64,000 bases of DNA from Halomonas litopenaei (GTDB lineage: Bacteria; Pseudomonadota; Gammaproteobacteria; Pseudomonadales; Halomonadaceae). The notes under the pieces were generated by a model, which saw only the letters and a program-made list of their open reading frames with translations, was not told the origin of the DNA and did no database searches. Location of the stretch: assembly GCF_017303055.1 (NCBI RefSeq), contig NZ_JAEKJT010000010.1, positions 62,001-126,000 on the forward strand, given 5' to 3'. The translations under genes and the position numbers were made by a program. Below are positions 8,304 through 18,310 of this stretch, one piece after another (position 1 is the first letter of the stretch; each line of letters opens with the position of its first letter).

Positions 8304-8466
8304 GCAGGGACTCCTGTACGTAAAGGGACAGACACCGCTGTGAAGGCTTCAGCCGCCCTCCGCCACTCGCCCGGGACGGGTGACTGCCAGACGCCCCGAA
8401 CAAGCATGGGATCTAGCGCGTGCTTCACAACGCTGTGCTCGAAACCGTGATAGTTAGGCCTGGCTC

Positions 8467-8507
8467 TCAAGACCGAGCTTTCAAGACCGGGGTTCAAGAC
8501 CTGGCTT
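8467..8507. repeat. Imperfect 13-14 bp tandem repeat, three units
   Basis: Three imperfect units of TCAAGACCNGGCTT begin at 8467, 8481 and 8494 in the 268-base gap upstream of the enoyl-CoA hydratase gene; a fourth, weaker copy of the CCTGGCT part precedes them. I see no credible gene here. The array is small, but its period resembles the larger minisatellites in this window. Confidence 0.6.
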
Positions 8508-8571
8508 TCGCATCACCCTAGCGAACGCTTGGTAGGCTCACAAGCCATTCTTTTGGCGCATATACGCCGCA

Positions 8572-9423
8572 TCAACCACTGTAGTCGTGGAATCCTCGCC
8601 CGCTCTTGCGGCCCAGATAACCTGCATCGACCATTCGCTTCAGCAAGGGGCAAGGACGGTACTTCGGATCCCCGAAGCCTTCCGCCAGCACATTCATGAT
8701 CGCCAGGCAGACATCCAGGCCGATAAGGTCGGCCAAGGCCAAGGGCCCCATGGGATGGGCAGCGCCGAGCTGCATGGACGTATCGATATCGTTTACGCTG
8801 GCGACGCCTTCCTGCACCAGGAACGCTGCCTCGTTGATCATCGGCACCAGCAGTCGGTTCACCGCAAAGCCCGGCGAGTCTGAAATCGCCACAGACGTCT
8901 TGCCCATGGCCTCCGCCAGCGCCTCGACACGAGCCACCGTGGCGTCACTGGTCTGTTCAGCGCGAATGATCTCGACCAGCTTGAGCACCGGCACCGGATT
9001 GAAGAAGTGCATACCCACCACCCGTTCGGGCCGTTGGCACACGCCGGCCAGTCGAGTGAGCGACAGCGAGGAGGTATTCGAGGCCAGAATGGCCTGGTGA
9101 TTGAGCGCGTCCAGCTCCTTGAACAACCGTTCCTTGAGCTCTGCGGCTTCAGGGGCGGCTTCAATAATCACCTGCCGATCTGCCAGTGCATCAAGCGACG
9201 TGGACGTCGCCAGGCGGGCACTGGCAGCCTGCTGATCCTGCTCGCTGAGGCGACCTTTCTCCACCAGCCTGCCAAGTCCCTTGGCTATTCCTGTCTGCGC
9301 GCGCTCAAGGGCTTCCTCAGCGACATCACACAGCGTGACCTGGAAACCACTCTGAATCAGCACCTGGGCAATCCCCTGCCCCATGGTACCGCCTCCCACG
9401 ACTCCGATCAGAGTCTCGCTCAT
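8572..9423 (-). CDS. hbd: 3-hydroxybutyryl-CoA (short-chain 3-hydroxyacyl-CoA) dehydrogenase
   Basis: A 283-residue NAD-dependent dehydrogenase that oxidises 3-hydroxybutyryl-CoA or similar substrates to the 3-keto-CoA. The Rossmann motif [16 protein letters not shown] opens the protein. The catalytic His lies in [17 protein letters not shown], with the partner Glu and Asn in the following helical domain ([17 protein letters not shown]). The C-terminus contains [15 protein letters not shown] and [13 protein letters not shown], both family hallmarks. The length equals that of stand-alone Hbd/PaaH enzymes. It sits between the enoyl-CoA hydratase and acyl-CoA synthetase genes on the same strand. 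hbd and paaH are equally fitting names. Confidence 0.9.
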   Translation of the reverse strand: MSETLIGVVGGGTMGQGIAQVLIQSGFQVTLCDVAEEALERAQTGIAKGLGRLVEKGRLSEQDQQAASARLATSTSLDALADRQVIIEAAPEAAELKERLFKELDALNHQAILASNTSSLSLTRLAGVCQRPERVVGMHFFNPVPVLKLVEIIRAEQTSDATVARVEALAEAMGKTSVAISDSPGFAVNRLLVPMINEAAFLVQEGVASVNDIDTSMQLGAAHPMGPLALADLIGLDVCLAIMNVLAEGFGDPKYRPCPLLKRMVDAGYLGRKSGRGFHDYSG

Positions 9424-9517
9424 GGCATCGTCCCTCTAAGGTTTCATTCAATGGTTAATCGGTGATACATCTGCGACATATCTGTGTGAGTGCACGATAA
9501 CGCTGGATCATATAGCA

Positions 9518-9543
9518 ACGCCGCCGGAGATGACCGGCGGCGT
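9518..9543 (-). terminator. Stem-loop after the acyl-CoA synthetase gene
   Basis: A 10-base GC-rich perfect stem (ACGCCGCCGG and its complement) with a 6-base loop, 45 bases beyond the stop of the leftward acyl-CoA synthetase gene. There is no long U-run. It suggests that this gene and the downstream dehydrogenase gene are separate units. Confidence 0.6.
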
Positions 9544-9587
9544 CATGCAACGTTCCTCGGCAGGTGGCATACCCTAGGCGGGCGGCG

Positions 9588-11216
9588 TCAGCTTTCCTTG
9601 GCTTGCTGACGCAGCATGAATTTCTGGATCTTGCCTGTGGAGGTCTTCGGCAGCTCGGCAAACACGATGCGCTTGGGCACCTTGAACCGCGCCAAGCGCT
9701 CGCGACAGTGTTCGATGATGTCCTGTTCGGTCACCTCAGAATGAGCCGCCTTGAGCTTGATAAATGCACAGGGACTTTCTCCCCACTTTTCGTCGGGCTG
9801 CGCCACCACGGCGGCTTCCTCGACGCCAGGATGCGCATACAGCACATCCTCGAGCTCTATCGTCGAGATATTCTCGCCCCCGGAAATGATGATGTCCTTG
9901 GAGCGGTCCTTGATCTCGATATAGCCATCGGCATGCCAGACCGCCAGGTCGCCGGTGTGGTACCAGCCGCCGTCCAGCGCCTCTCGGGTGGCGGCCTCAT
10001 TCTTGAGATACCCCTTCATGACATTGTTGCCGCGCATCATGATCTCGCCAATGCTCTCCCCATCCTTCGGCACAGGCTCTAGCGTCACCGGATCGGCCAC
10101 ACAGAGTGCTTCCAGCATGTGACCACGCACACCCTGTCGGGCCTTGAGGCGGGCGCGCTCCTGCAGCGGCAGCGCATCCCAGGCTTCGCGCCAGGCACAC
10201 ACGGTGACCGGACCGTAGACCTCGGTCAGACCATAGACATGGGTCACGTCGATTCCCATCGCTTCAACGCCCGCGATCACCGCCGCTGGCGGTGCTGCGC
10301 CGGCCGTCGTCGCCTTGACCGGATGATCGATGGGTCGACGGTCTGCCGCCTCAAGGTTGACCAGGCCGTTAAGTACGATCGGCGCCCCGCTGAAGTGGCT
10401 GACCTTCTCGTCTGCGATCAACTCCATGATGCGCTTGGGGTCAACCTTGCGAAGGCATACGTTGACCCCGGCGTTGGCGGCGATGGTCCAGGGAAAACAC
10501 CAGCCATTGCAGTGGAACATGGGCAACGTCCACAGGTAGACGGGATGGTGTGGCATGGCCCATTCAAGAATATTGCTGACCGCATTCAAGTAGGCGCCTC
10601 GGTGATGGTAGACCACCCCCTTGGGCTTGCCGGTCGTACCCGAGGTGTAGTTCAGCGAGATCGCGTCCCACTCGTCCTCTGGCAGCCGATAGGGATACTC
10701 AGGGTCACCCTCCGCCAACAGCGCTTCATACTCCAGCTGCCCCAGACGCTCGGCGTTCCCCTCGAACTCAGGGTCCAGCACATCAATGATCAAGGGGGGC
10801 TGCTCGAGGCCTTTCACCGCCTCGCCCACCACCTCGACGAACTCGGGGTCTACCAGGATGGCCTTGGTCTCAGCATGCTCCAGCATGTAGGCGATGGCCG
10901 CCGCATCCAGGCGAATGTTCAAGGTATTCAGCACGCAGCCTGCCAGGGGCACGCCGAAGTGGGCCTCGAACATGGCCGGCACGTTGGGCAACATCACCGA
11001 TACGGTATCCCCCTTGCCAAGCCCGCGCTGCTCCAGCGCCGAGGCCAGGCGACGGCAACGCTGCCAGGTGGTGGCCCAGTCGCGGCGCACCTGTCCGTGC
11101 ACGATGGCAGGCAGATCGGGATAGACGCTGGCCGTACGTTCGATGAAGGTCAACGGAGAGATCGCCACATGGTTGGCTGTGTTGCGTGGCATCCCCTGGT
11201 CATAAAGACTACTCAT
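9588..11216 (-). CDS. Acyl-CoA synthetase, AMP-forming (DmdB-like)
   Basis: A 542-residue adenylate-forming ligase that activates a carboxylic acid to its CoA thioester. The P-loop-like motif YTSGTTGKPKGVV (near residue 185), the A5 motif YGLTEVYGP, the A7 motif WYHTGDLAVWHADGYIEIKDRSKD and the C-terminal catalytic lysine in PKTSTGKIQKF are all present. The segments YHHRGAYLNAVSN and LWTLPMFHCNGWCFPW are typical of the subgroup that includes medium-chain ligases (AlkK type) and DmdB, the methylmercaptopropionate-CoA ligase. Start at ATG 11216, with AAGGAG six bases upstream. A DmdC-like dehydrogenase gene lies directly upstream. The exact substrate cannot be settled from sequence. Confidence 0.88.
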   Translation of the reverse strand: MSSLYDQGMPRNTANHVAISPLTFIERTASVYPDLPAIVHGQVRRDWATTWQRCRRLASALEQRGLGKGDTVSVMLPNVPAMFEAHFGVPLAGCVLNTLNIRLDAAAIAYMLEHAETKAILVDPEFVEVVGEAVKGLEQPPLIIDVLDPEFEGNAERLGQLEYEALLAEGDPEYPYRLPEDEWDAISLNYTSGTTGKPKGVVYHHRGAYLNAVSNILEWAMPHHPVYLWTLPMFHCNGWCFPWTIAANAGVNVCLRKVDPKRIMELIADEKVSHFSGAPIVLNGLVNLEAADRRPIDHPVKATTAGAAPPAAVIAGVEAMGIDVTHVYGLTEVYGPVTVCAWREAWDALPLQERARLKARQGVRGHMLEALCVADPVTLEPVPKDGESIGEIMMRGNNVMKGYLKNEAATREALDGGWYHTGDLAVWHADGYIEIKDRSKDIIISGGENISTIELEDVLYAHPGVEEAAVVAQPDEKWGESPCAFIKLKAAHSEVTEQDIIEHCRERLARFKVPKRIVFAELPKTSTGKIQKFMLRQQAKES

Positions 11217-11317
11217 TAGTAACTCCTTATTTTATGGCGCATGTTGACCCAGTGACGGCCTGCGTCTTCCGTTGGCGAAGGATAAATGGCAAGTGGAATG
11301 GGCCTGAAACAAAGATA

Positions 11318-11339
11318 GCCGCCGAGAAGGCTCGGCGGC
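11318..11339 (-). terminator. Rho-independent terminator of the acyl-CoA dehydrogenase gene
   Basis: A 9-base GC-rich stem (GCCGCCGAG / CTCGGCGGC) with an AAGG loop, eight bases beyond the stop of the leftward gene. The transcript then reads through a U-rich stretch (UAUCUUUGUUUC). Confidence 0.75.
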
Positions 11340-11346
11340 CACGAGA

Positions 11347-13134
11347 TCACGCGAGTGACAGTGACAGCCAGTCCTGGTAACCGGCTTCGATCACAGACCG
11401 TTGCGCGCGCCCTTTGGGCAGCCATTGACGAATCGCAAAGTCGGCACAGACCAGCTTGCGACGATAGAACTCGTCATCCTGCCCGGCGTCCAGAGCGGCT
11501 CGTGCGACCAGAGCCGCACGCCCCATCTGCCATGCACACAGGACGTGTCCTGCCAATGACAGCAAGGGAGTGGCGTAGGCTTGCACCGCATCCGCTCCGC
11601 TGTGTTCGTCGCTGCCCTCTTCCAGCACCCTGGCAAGGCAGGCCCGGAGATCCTGGGTCACCGCCGCCAGCTCATGGCCCAGCTTTTCGAGTGACGGGTG
11701 AGACCCCAGCGCCTGGGCGGTGCCATCGACGTCATCCAGCAGGCTCGACATCGCCGCGCCACCATCACGTTGCAGCTTGCGCCCGGCAAAATCTAGGGCC
11801 TGAATACCATTGGTACCTTCGTAGATCGGCGCGATGCGCACATCTCGCAGCAGCTGGGCAGCACCGGTTTCCTCGATAAAGCCCATGCCGCCATGCACCT
11901 GCACCCCCATGGAGGCAATCTCCACGGCCTGGTCGGTGGAAAAGCCCTTGACCACCGGAATCAGCACATCCACACGGGCCTGGGCGGCCTGTCTGACGCT
12001 GGCATCATCGTGATGCCGTGCAACATCCAGCTGCTGCGCACAGAGCAACGCCAGGGCGCGCAGGGCGTCAGTCCGGGTCCGCATCGACAGCAGCATGCGG
12101 CGCACATCAAGGTGTTGGGCGATATCACAGGCCTCGCCACCTCGGGCTGGCGGTGTTCTTCCCTGGGAGCGCTCGTTGGCGTAGGCCACGGCATGCTGGC
12201 AGGCACGCTCAGCCACACCGATGCCCTGAATCCCTACCTTGTGACGTGCCTCGTTCATCATGGTGAACATATGATTCAGGCCGCGTCCGGGTTCACCGAC
12301 CAGATAGCCGATGGCCCCGTCCTTTTCACCAAAGCTAAGGGTGCAGGTGGGGCTGCCATGAATCCCCATCTTGTGCTCGATGGACGCGCACACGACGTCA
12401 TTGCGCTCGCCCAGACTACCGTCTTGATTGACCACAAACTTGGGTACCAGAAACAGCGAGATGCCCTTGTTGCCTTCGGGCGCATCAGGGGTGCGTGCCA
12501 ACACTAGGTGGATAATATTGTCCGCTGCATCGTGCTCCCCCCAGGTAATGAAGATCTTCTGACCGAACACGCGGAAATGATCGCCCTCTGGCACCGCTCG
12601 GGTGCGTACGCGTGACAGGTCAGAGCCTGCCTGGGGCTCGGTCAGGTTCATGGTACCTGTCCAGCTACCCTCGACCAGACGCTCCAGGTAGCGTTCGCGC
12701 AGTGCTTCATCGCCATGGTGCGCCAGTGCTTCGATCGCACCGGCTGTCAGCATAGGGCACAGGCCCAGCGCCATGTTGGCGCCATGCAACATTTCCTGGA
12801 CAGCACTGGCCACCACCTCCGGTAACCCTTGTCCGCCCAGCGACTCGGACACACCAATGCCATTCCAGCCGCCTTCCGCGTAGGCCTGGTAAGCCTCAGC
12901 AAACCCATCCGGCAGCGTCACCCCGCCGTCGTCGCGTCGCTGGCAGCCCTGGCGATCCCCTGTGGCATTCAGGGGCCCCCACACATCGGTGGCTAGCTTT
13001 CCGGCTTCTTCCAGCACGGCATCGATCAGATCAGGACTGACCTCGCCGAAGACCGGCAGGTCCAGGGATTTGTGCTCAAGCAACTCACTCAGCACAAAGG
13101 CCATGTCTTTCAAAGGAGCGGCGTAGGGATACAT
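11347..13134 (-). CDS. Acyl-CoA dehydrogenase, DmdC-like
   Basis: A 595-residue FAD-dependent acyl-CoA dehydrogenase of the long subfamily carrying an extra N-terminal segment and a C-terminal extension domain, as in 3-methylmercaptopropionyl-CoA dehydrogenase (DmdC). The FAD/substrate loop MNLTEPQAGSDLS (about residues 160-172) and the catalytic base in IYEGTNGIQALDF (about residue 430) are intact, as is QVHGGMGFIEET. Start at ATG 13134, with GAGGT upstream. The ligase gene next to it is DmdB-like, so the pair could convert methylmercaptopropionate to its enoyl-CoA. Many bacteria, however, carry paralogues of this subfamily for ordinary acyl-CoAs. Confidence 0.86.
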   Translation of the reverse strand: MYPYAAPLKDMAFVLSELLEHKSLDLPVFGEVSPDLIDAVLEEAGKLATDVWGPLNATGDRQGCQRRDDGGVTLPDGFAEAYQAYAEGGWNGIGVSESLGGQGLPEVVASAVQEMLHGANMALGLCPMLTAGAIEALAHHGDEALRERYLERLVEGSWTGTMNLTEPQAGSDLSRVRTRAVPEGDHFRVFGQKIFITWGEHDAADNIIHLVLARTPDAPEGNKGISLFLVPKFVVNQDGSLGERNDVVCASIEHKMGIHGSPTCTLSFGEKDGAIGYLVGEPGRGLNHMFTMMNEARHKVGIQGIGVAERACQHAVAYANERSQGRTPPARGGEACDIAQHLDVRRMLLSMRTRTDALRALALLCAQQLDVARHHDDASVRQAAQARVDVLIPVVKGFSTDQAVEIASMGVQVHGGMGFIEETGAAQLLRDVRIAPIYEGTNGIQALDFAGRKLQRDGGAAMSSLLDDVDGTAQALGSHPSLEKLGHELAAVTQDLRACLARVLEEGSDEHSGADAVQAYATPLLSLAGHVLCAWQMGRAALVARAALDAGQDDEFYRRKLVCADFAIRQWLPKGRAQRSVIEAGYQDWLSLSLA

Positions 13135-13601
13135 GGGGGCACCTCATGAAAACGATACCCGCGATAGTAGATTCCCTAGTCGACGCAAACTATTGGGCCA
13201 AGGTCGAAAAACCGTAAAACGGTGATCTTCGACAAGGTCCATGCTCAGACCGGCAAGGTGCACGCACTGAGATGGGGCCAGCAACTGACCAGGACCAGGC
13301 CCCGTGGCGACGCCCTGTCAGTGCTCGGCAGACATCCTGCCGTACACAGAGGTGACGGGGCATGCCCCCAGGGGGAAGGAATAAGGGATAAGGGATAAGG
13401 GAGAGTAAAGAAGCGAGAAGCGATGAAGGCGGTAATCAGAACGGAGGCTGCGGCAAAGGGGTCAGAGAAAAAAAGTGGCCAGAAAAGACAGCGCCGCCGC
13501 CCGAAGGGGCGACGGCGGCATCAGGTCGCGGGTCTCTGTTATGTCCTGACTGGCCGTGAAAGGCCAAGACATCAGAGCGACGACCCTACCGGACCCGTAG
13601 A
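13135..13601. other. Intergenic region of 467 bp, no gene seen
   Basis: No credible coding sequence. It contains the palindrome GGGGCATGCCCC (13357-13368), three tandem copies of ATAAGGG (13381-13401), a purine-rich stretch (about 13376-13480) and the stem-loop at 13493-13519 described separately. The right end is the 3' side of lolA; the left end should hold the promoter of the leftward acyl-CoA dehydrogenase gene, which I could not locate with confidence. Confidence 0.6.
13493..13519 (-). terminator. GC-rich stem-loop downstream of lolA
   Basis: The left arm GCCGCCGCCC pairs with GGGCGACGGCGGC with a 3-base bulge and a GAA-type loop. On the leftward transcript it is followed by U-rich sequence (GUCUUUUCUGG, then a run of seven U further on). 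It lies about 80 bases past the lolA stop. Confidence 0.55.
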
Positions 13602-14240
13602 TCAGGGTGTCTGGCGAATGACATCGGTACCCTCGGGAATATCGAACTGGTAGCGCCCGTCGTCGATCTGGCCATTCTGCTCGGCGTTGTCAAAGGCAAT
13701 CGCCGTGCGTTGGCCGGTGCTGTCGGTCATTTCCAGTGCCGCCAACTCCTCGCTGTAGAAGGTCAGGCGCAGGCTTTCAAACAAGGTGTCGGCCGCCTTG
13801 GGTTCCAGCGTGAAGGTCTCCGAGGTGCCTTGCTGGGAGCTCGACACGTTATAGCTATCGGTCAGCTCGCTGGCACTTCCCGACAACAGCAAGGCAGGCG
13901 TGTGCGTAACGCGCTCGTCCAGGGCCTGGATAGTAGCTTGCTGCAGGTCCGGGTCGAACAAGGTGACTTCGCTGCCGTCCGATACCACCACCTGCTCATA
14001 CGGCGCCTCTACCTCCCAGCGGAACTTGCCGGGACGTGACAGCCACATGTGACCCTCCGTACGCTGCAGTCGCTGACCGCTGCCGTCCAGAATCTGCTGT
14101 TCAAAATCGGCAGAGTAGGTGTTCAGCGGCTCCAGCATGCGCGTCAGTCGCTCGGCACCATCCGCCAGCGCAGTAGCAGGCACCGCAAGTGCCAGTGCCA
14201 GCGTGGCCAGGCCGGAAGTCAGGGTAAGGCGTGCAGGCAT
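13602..14240 (-). CDS. lolA: Outer-membrane lipoprotein carrier protein LolA
   Basis: A 212-residue periplasmic chaperone that accepts lipoproteins from the LolCDE complex and passes them to LolB. The start at ATG 14240 gives a clean signal peptide (MPARLTL..GLATLALALAVPATALA, cleavage near residue 26); the frame stays open upstream, but that part looks unlike protein. The mature part has family features: L..Y.ADFEQQI.D..G......EG..WLSRPGKFRWEVEAPYEQVVVSDG, the DPDLQQATIQ strand, and a C-terminal FDIPEGTDVI. It is the next gene downstream of ftsK, an order common in gammaproteobacteria. The reading is secure. Confidence 0.93.
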   Translation of the reverse strand: MPARLTLTSGLATLALALAVPATALADGAERLTRMLEPLNTYSADFEQQILDGSGQRLQRTEGHMWLSRPGKFRWEVEAPYEQVVVSDGSEVTLFDPDLQQATIQALDERVTHTPALLLSGSASELTDSYNVSSSQQGTSETFTLEPKAADTLFESLRLTFYSEELAALEMTDSTGQRTAIAFDNAEQNGQIDDGRYQFDIPEGTDVIRQTP

Positions 14241-14389
14241 AGCGTCTCTCCGTCGATATGGTCGATTTCCCTGTCGTGCCGAAGATGCTCCGGCATGAAC
14301 GGGCATGTCCCTTTGAGCCCAGTATGCCTGGCAAGTTGCCATGGGTCTCAAACGCAACCGTCTATTGCATGGTCGTTTCATGGTAGCGC

Positions 14390-14419
14390 CGCATGCGTCG
14401 CCAAAAAGCGACGCATGCG
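14390..14419 (-). terminator. Stem-loop downstream of ftsK
   Basis: A perfect 12-base stem (CGCATGCGTCGC and its complement) around a CAAAAA loop, 11 bases past the ftsK stop on the leftward strand. There is no U-run. It lies between ftsK and lolA, so it may lower read-through into lolA rather than block it. Confidence 0.6.
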
Positions 14420-14430
14420 ACGATCGGGGG

Positions 14431-17400
14431 CTAGCCTCCTGCGGGAGGCGGTGCCAGCACTTCACGTCCGCCGTTGGTGCCCATGGAGGACACGACACCG
14501 GCCATTTCCATGGCTTCCACCAGACGCGCAGCCCGGTTGTAGCCGATCTTGAAACGCCGCTGCACGGCGGAGATAGATGCGCGCCGCGACTCGGTAACAA
14601 AGGCCACCGCCTCGTCATACAGCGCATCCTGTTCGGCATCGCTGTCGTCACCGGAGCCCTCAGCCTCCAGCCCGGTCAAGGCATCGGCGGAGACACCCCC
14701 CGACAGGATCTCGTCAATGTACTCAGGCTCGCCACGGCGCTTCCAGTCCTCGACCACTCGGTGAACTTCGTCATCGTCGACGAAGGCCCCGTGAACGCGA
14801 GTGGGCTGGCCCGAGCCGGCCGGCAGATAGAGCATATCGCCGTGACCGAGCAGGTTTTCAGCGCCGCCCTGGTCGAGAATGGTGCGCGAATCCACTCGCG
14901 ACGACACCTGGAAGGCCATGCGCGTGGGAATGTTGGCCTTGATCAGGCCGGTCACCACGTCCACGGACGGACGCTGGGTCGCCAGCACCAGATGGATACC
15001 CGCGGCGCGCGCTTTCTGGGCCAGCCGAGCAATCAGTTCCTCGACCTTCTTGCCGACGATCATGAACATGTCGGCAAACTCGTCGATCACCACCACGATG
15101 TACGGCAGCTTTTCCAGCACCGGAGGGGTCTGATGCATTTCCCACGGCTGAGGCTCCCACAACGGATCCGCCACCTGGGCGCCGGCACGCTCGGCTTCAT
15201 CCAGCTTGCTGTTGAAGCCGGCGATATTCCGCACCCCCATGGCCGCCATCAGCTTGTAGCGGCGTTCCATCTCGGCCACACACCAGCGCAGCGCGTTGGC
15301 GGCTTCCTTCATGTCGGTGACGACAGGCGCCAGCAGATGCGGGATTCCGTCGTAGACCGACAGCTCAAGCATCTTGGGATCGACCATGATCAGGCGTAAT
15401 TCGTCAGGGGTCGCCTTGAGCAGCATCGAGATCAACATGGCATTGACCCCGACGGACTTGCCCGAACCGGTCGTGCCGGCCACCAGCACGTGAGGCATCT
15501 TGCCCAGGTTGGCGACCACCGCCGCTCCCCCGATGTCCTGGCCCAATGCCATGGTCAGAGCGGAGGCCTCGTCCTGATAGCGATCCGAATCGATCACCTC
15601 GCGCAGGCGAATCATGGCCCGGTTGGGATTGGGAATCTCGATCCCCACGGTGGGACGCCCCGGAATCACCTCCACCACGCGGACGCTCTTGACCATCAGC
15701 GAACGCGCCAGATCCTTGGCCAGGTTGCTGATCTTGGACACCTTCACTCCCGCTGCGGGCTTGATCTCGAAGCGGGTGATGACCGGACCCGGCCAGGTGT
15801 CGACCACCTCGGCCTTCACGCCATATTCGCGCAGGCGCATTTCCAGCAGCTCCGCCATGTCGGCAAGCTGCTCTTCGGTGTAGTTGGGCTGGTGCGGCTC
15901 GGGCGGCGTCAACAGTCGCAGACCCGGCAAGTCACCATCGGGCTCGGGCAGATCATCGAAGCCGGAACGCTGGTTCTGCAGGTGCTCCACGGTCCACAGC
16001 GTCGGGCCGCCCTGATCGGCCGCTTCCCGCCCCTGCTCCGCTGTCGCCACATGGGGAGTGGCCGGCGCATCGCTATCCTGGTGGTGGACATGCCCGCGGT
16101 CCTCGGCCGATGGCTCAGCTGAAGAGGCGTCGGCCCTTGGCGGAGCCTCTGCCGCCGTCACAGACGACTGCTGGCGACTGTCCACGGTGGGCTGCGACAC
16201 GCTGTCATGGTGAGCGCTCACCACCCGCCGAGGGGCCTCGTGCGTGGATGACAGCAGTCCAGCGCTGGACGCCAGGGCGCCACCAGCCAGCGCGCCGCCG
16301 TCGTCTGGCAACACCGGCTCGGGGATATCCTCCGCCCGCCTTTCTTCGCGCTGAGGCGCTTCAGGGGTAGCAGCAGCGGGAGCTGCAGCGCCAGCTGTGG
16401 AGGAACCAGCTGTGGCGGAACCAGCCGTGGAGGGCCCAGTTGTAGAGGGACCAGCTGTGGAGGATGCAGCTTCGCTGGGCGGCTGCGGGGCGTTCGTACT
16501 GTGCTGTCCCTGATTCGTACTGTGCTGTCCCTGAATAGCAGCGCCCCGAATAGCAGAGCCCTGAGGTGGCGCTTCGCCCTCGGCGTGAGCCGGCGACGGA
16601 GGCTGCGATGTCGTCGCACCGGCGTCAGCGGCATCTTCGGCTGCACGCTGGCCCGCGTGATCTTGAGGCGCCGGAGAGGCTGATACGCCGCTCTGCGCGG
16701 TTTCAGCGTCAAGCCTGCGCTCCTGGGCCTCGGCACTGGTGCTTTCTGGGGCCACGCTGCGCGTCTCATGGGGCATCGAGGCCGCCGGCTCAGGGGCTGT
16801 AGCCCCGGCGGCGGGCTCATCGCGCTCAGCGCGCAGGGCAAACGTTGGCTCAGCGGGCTGGCGGGTGTCACGCCTGACGTCAGCGGAGTGTCGTGTTGGC
16901 GAGCCCGTAACCGTATCGTCACTCGCGCCTGTCCCGAGACTCGCGCCCAAGGTGGGCTCCCGGCGCTCGCGGGCTGAGGTTGGTGCACTGCCAAAAGACG
17001 GCTCACGGCGAGCGGCTGTCCCAGCCTCCCTTTCGTGTTCCCGAGAGGGGCTGACAGAATCTCTAGCAGCGGGGGCAAGCCCATGACGCTCATCAGCACC
17101 CAGGGCAGGCGATGGCTCCTCCCTGCTTGCCCTCAGCCCAATGGAGGGCTCAGTGGCCGCGCTGCTATGGCCGGCTGTCGCCAGTCGTTCGGTATAGGCA
17201 GCCCCCGGCTGTTTGGCTGACGGCGTGGATTCCGCCACCTCCCATGGAATATCGGTGCCGTCCTCGGTGTCCCACTGCGGGCGCTCGGAGGCGACATCGC
17301 GACGACGGCCCAGCAAGCGCTGCCACCAGGCAGGCTTGGTCGCGGCGCCGTCTTGCTCGTCTTCGTCCTGAATGTCGCGCTGGGCGTGGTCCTCGACCGA

Positions 17401-18171
17401 TGACTCCACACGATCTGCCTCAGCATCCGAAAGAGCCGGATCCTGGGCCTGCTTGCGCGCGGTGATGGCCTCGTCGGAGGCATCCTTGCCGCCCGCGAAA
17501 CGCGCCTTGATCCAACGCCCCAACAGCAGGCAACGATGACCGGCCTCGTCCATCACGTTCAGCCAGGACAAGCCGGTGAACAATGGCATCCCGCCCAGAA
17601 TCCCGACGACCGCCAGCAGCCCTGTGCCGCCATACCCGACTAGCGGGCGCAGCGCACCGACCAGCCCCACGCCAAGTATGCCGCCGGTGGAATACGGCAA
17701 CACACTTTCCGGGTGGTTGAAATACAGCGCGCCGAGAGTCGTCGATCCCAGCAGCAGCAGCACCAGGCCGCCACAGCGAACGGCTAGCGCAGTGGCATCC
17801 CACTCAAACTCGACCCGCCGGGAGCGAATCAGATACCACGCCGCGAACGCCAGCATTCCCGGCCACCACAGGGCACTGACCCCAAACAGCGAGTACAGCA
17901 CGTCGGCTAGCCAGGCGCCGATCGGCCCCATCCAGTTGGCGACGTCGGTTTCAGGACCGCTGCTCGACCAGCCAGGATCTGCAGGTTCAAAGCTGAACAG
18001 TGCCAGCAACAGGAACACACAGGCGGCCAGCAGCACGATGATGACACCTTCCCTGGCAGAGCCGTGCAGACGCAGGCCAACTTTCTTGGCGGTCTCCTTG
18101 GCAGCTGCCGCCGTCGCTCGAGACGACACAGACTTCTTGTTGGCACTCAAATGGCCTTCCCCTTGCGCCAT
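14431..18171 (-). CDS. ftsK: DNA translocase FtsK
   Basis: A 1246-residue septal DNA translocase that pumps chromosome termini through the closing septum and activates XerCD. An N-terminal basic segment is followed by four to five hydrophobic segments (about residues 45-200; for example [18 protein letters not shown]). A long Ala/Pro/Glu/Ser-rich linker runs from about 210 to 740. The motor follows, with Walker [13 protein letters not shown] near residue 900 and Walker [14 protein letters not shown]. The C-terminal gamma winged helix reads KOPS sites ([24 protein letters not shown]). It is much longer than Pseudomonas-type FtsK because of the linker, which contains 15-bp DNA repeats. The ATG at 18171 is chosen; another lies five codons upstream. 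Transcribed divergently from aat. Confidence 0.95.
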   Translation of the reverse strand: MAQGEGHLSANKKSVSSRATAAAAKETAKKVGLRLHGSAREGVIIVLLAACVFLLLALFSFEPADPGWSSSGPETDVANWMGPIGAWLADVLYSLFGVSALWWPGMLAFAAWYLIRSRRVEFEWDATALAVRCGGLVLLLLGSTTLGALYFNHPESVLPYSTGGILGVGLVGALRPLVGYGGTGLLAVVGILGGMPLFTGLSWLNVMDEAGHRCLLLGRWIKARFAGGKDASDEAITARKQAQDPALSDAEADRVESSVEDHAQRDIQDEDEQDGAATKPAWWQRLLGRRRDVASERPQWDTEDGTDIPWEVAESTPSAKQPGAAYTERLATAGHSSAATEPSIGLRASREEPSPALGADERHGLAPAARDSVSPSREHEREAGTAARREPSFGSAPTSARERREPTLGASLGTGASDDTVTGSPTRHSADVRRDTRQPAEPTFALRAERDEPAAGATAPEPAASMPHETRSVAPESTSAEAQERRLDAETAQSGVSASPAPQDHAGQRAAEDAADAGATTSQPPSPAHAEGEAPPQGSAIRGAAIQGQHSTNQGQHSTNAPQPPSEAASSTAGPSTTGPSTAGSATAGSSTAGAAAPAAATPEAPQREERRAEDIPEPVLPDDGGALAGGALASSAGLLSSTHEAPRRVVSAHHDSVSQPTVDSRQQSSVTAAEAPPRADASSAEPSAEDRGHVHHQDSDAPATPHVATAEQGREAADQGGPTLWTVEHLQNQRSGFDDLPEPDGDLPGLRLLTPPEPHQPNYTEEQLADMAELLEMRLREYGVKAEVVDTWPGPVITRFEIKPAAGVKVSKISNLAKDLARSLMVKSVRVVEVIPGRPTVGIEIPNPNRAMIRLREVIDSDRYQDEASALTMALGQDIGGAAVVANLGKMPHVLVAGTTGSGKSVGVNAMLISMLLKATPDELRLIMVDPKMLELSVYDGIPHLLAPVVTDMKEAANALRWCVAEMERRYKLMAAMGVRNIAGFNSKLDEAERAGAQVADPLWEPQPWEMHQTPPVLEKLPYIVVVIDEFADMFMIVGKKVEELIARLAQKARAAGIHLVLATQRPSVDVVTGLIKANIPTRMAFQVSSRVDSRTILDQGGAENLLGHGDMLYLPAGSGQPTRVHGAFVDDDEVHRVVEDWKRRGEPEYIDEILSGGVSADALTGLEAEGSGDDSDAEQDALYDEAVAFVTESRRASISAVQRRFKIGYNRAARLVEAMEMAGVVSSMGTNGGREVLAPPPAGG
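16391..16465. repeat. 15-bp tandem repeat inside the ftsK linker, five units
   Basis: Five units of CCAGCTGTGGAGGAA (plus strand) start at 16391, 16406, 16421, 16436 and 16451. Read on the ftsK strand they encode a Ser-Thr-Ala-Gly-X pentapeptide repeat in the disordered linker. A 21-base perfect duplication follows at 16493-16513 and 16514-16534, encoding two copies of QGQHSTN. Both periods are multiples of three, so the frame is preserved. Confidence 0.9.
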
Positions 18172-18310
18172 GGCGGCGTCTTCCATCCTACTGACTGGCC
18201 CTCATGATACCGAGCCAGCCGGTGAGCGAATAGGCCCCAGACGGCTTGAGCGTGCCGCCATCTGGGGGCACACTCGCCTGTTGATCAAAAACCCTGTTGA
18301 AGGGAGCCCC

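Noticed and set aside
8300-8497. 65-residue leftward frame upstream of the enoyl-CoA hydratase gene
   Set aside because: No ribosome-binding site or recognisable protein pattern; it overlaps small tandem repeats and the hydratase start.
14241-14651. N-terminal extension of lolA into ftsK
   Set aside because: It overlaps the ftsK C-terminus in another frame. The ATG at 14240 begins a proper signal peptide.
17576-18310. Long N-terminal extension of aat
   Set aside because: It lies antisense to the ftsK membrane segments and is not protein-like. The ATG at 18311 gives the known family N-terminus with a ribosome-binding site.
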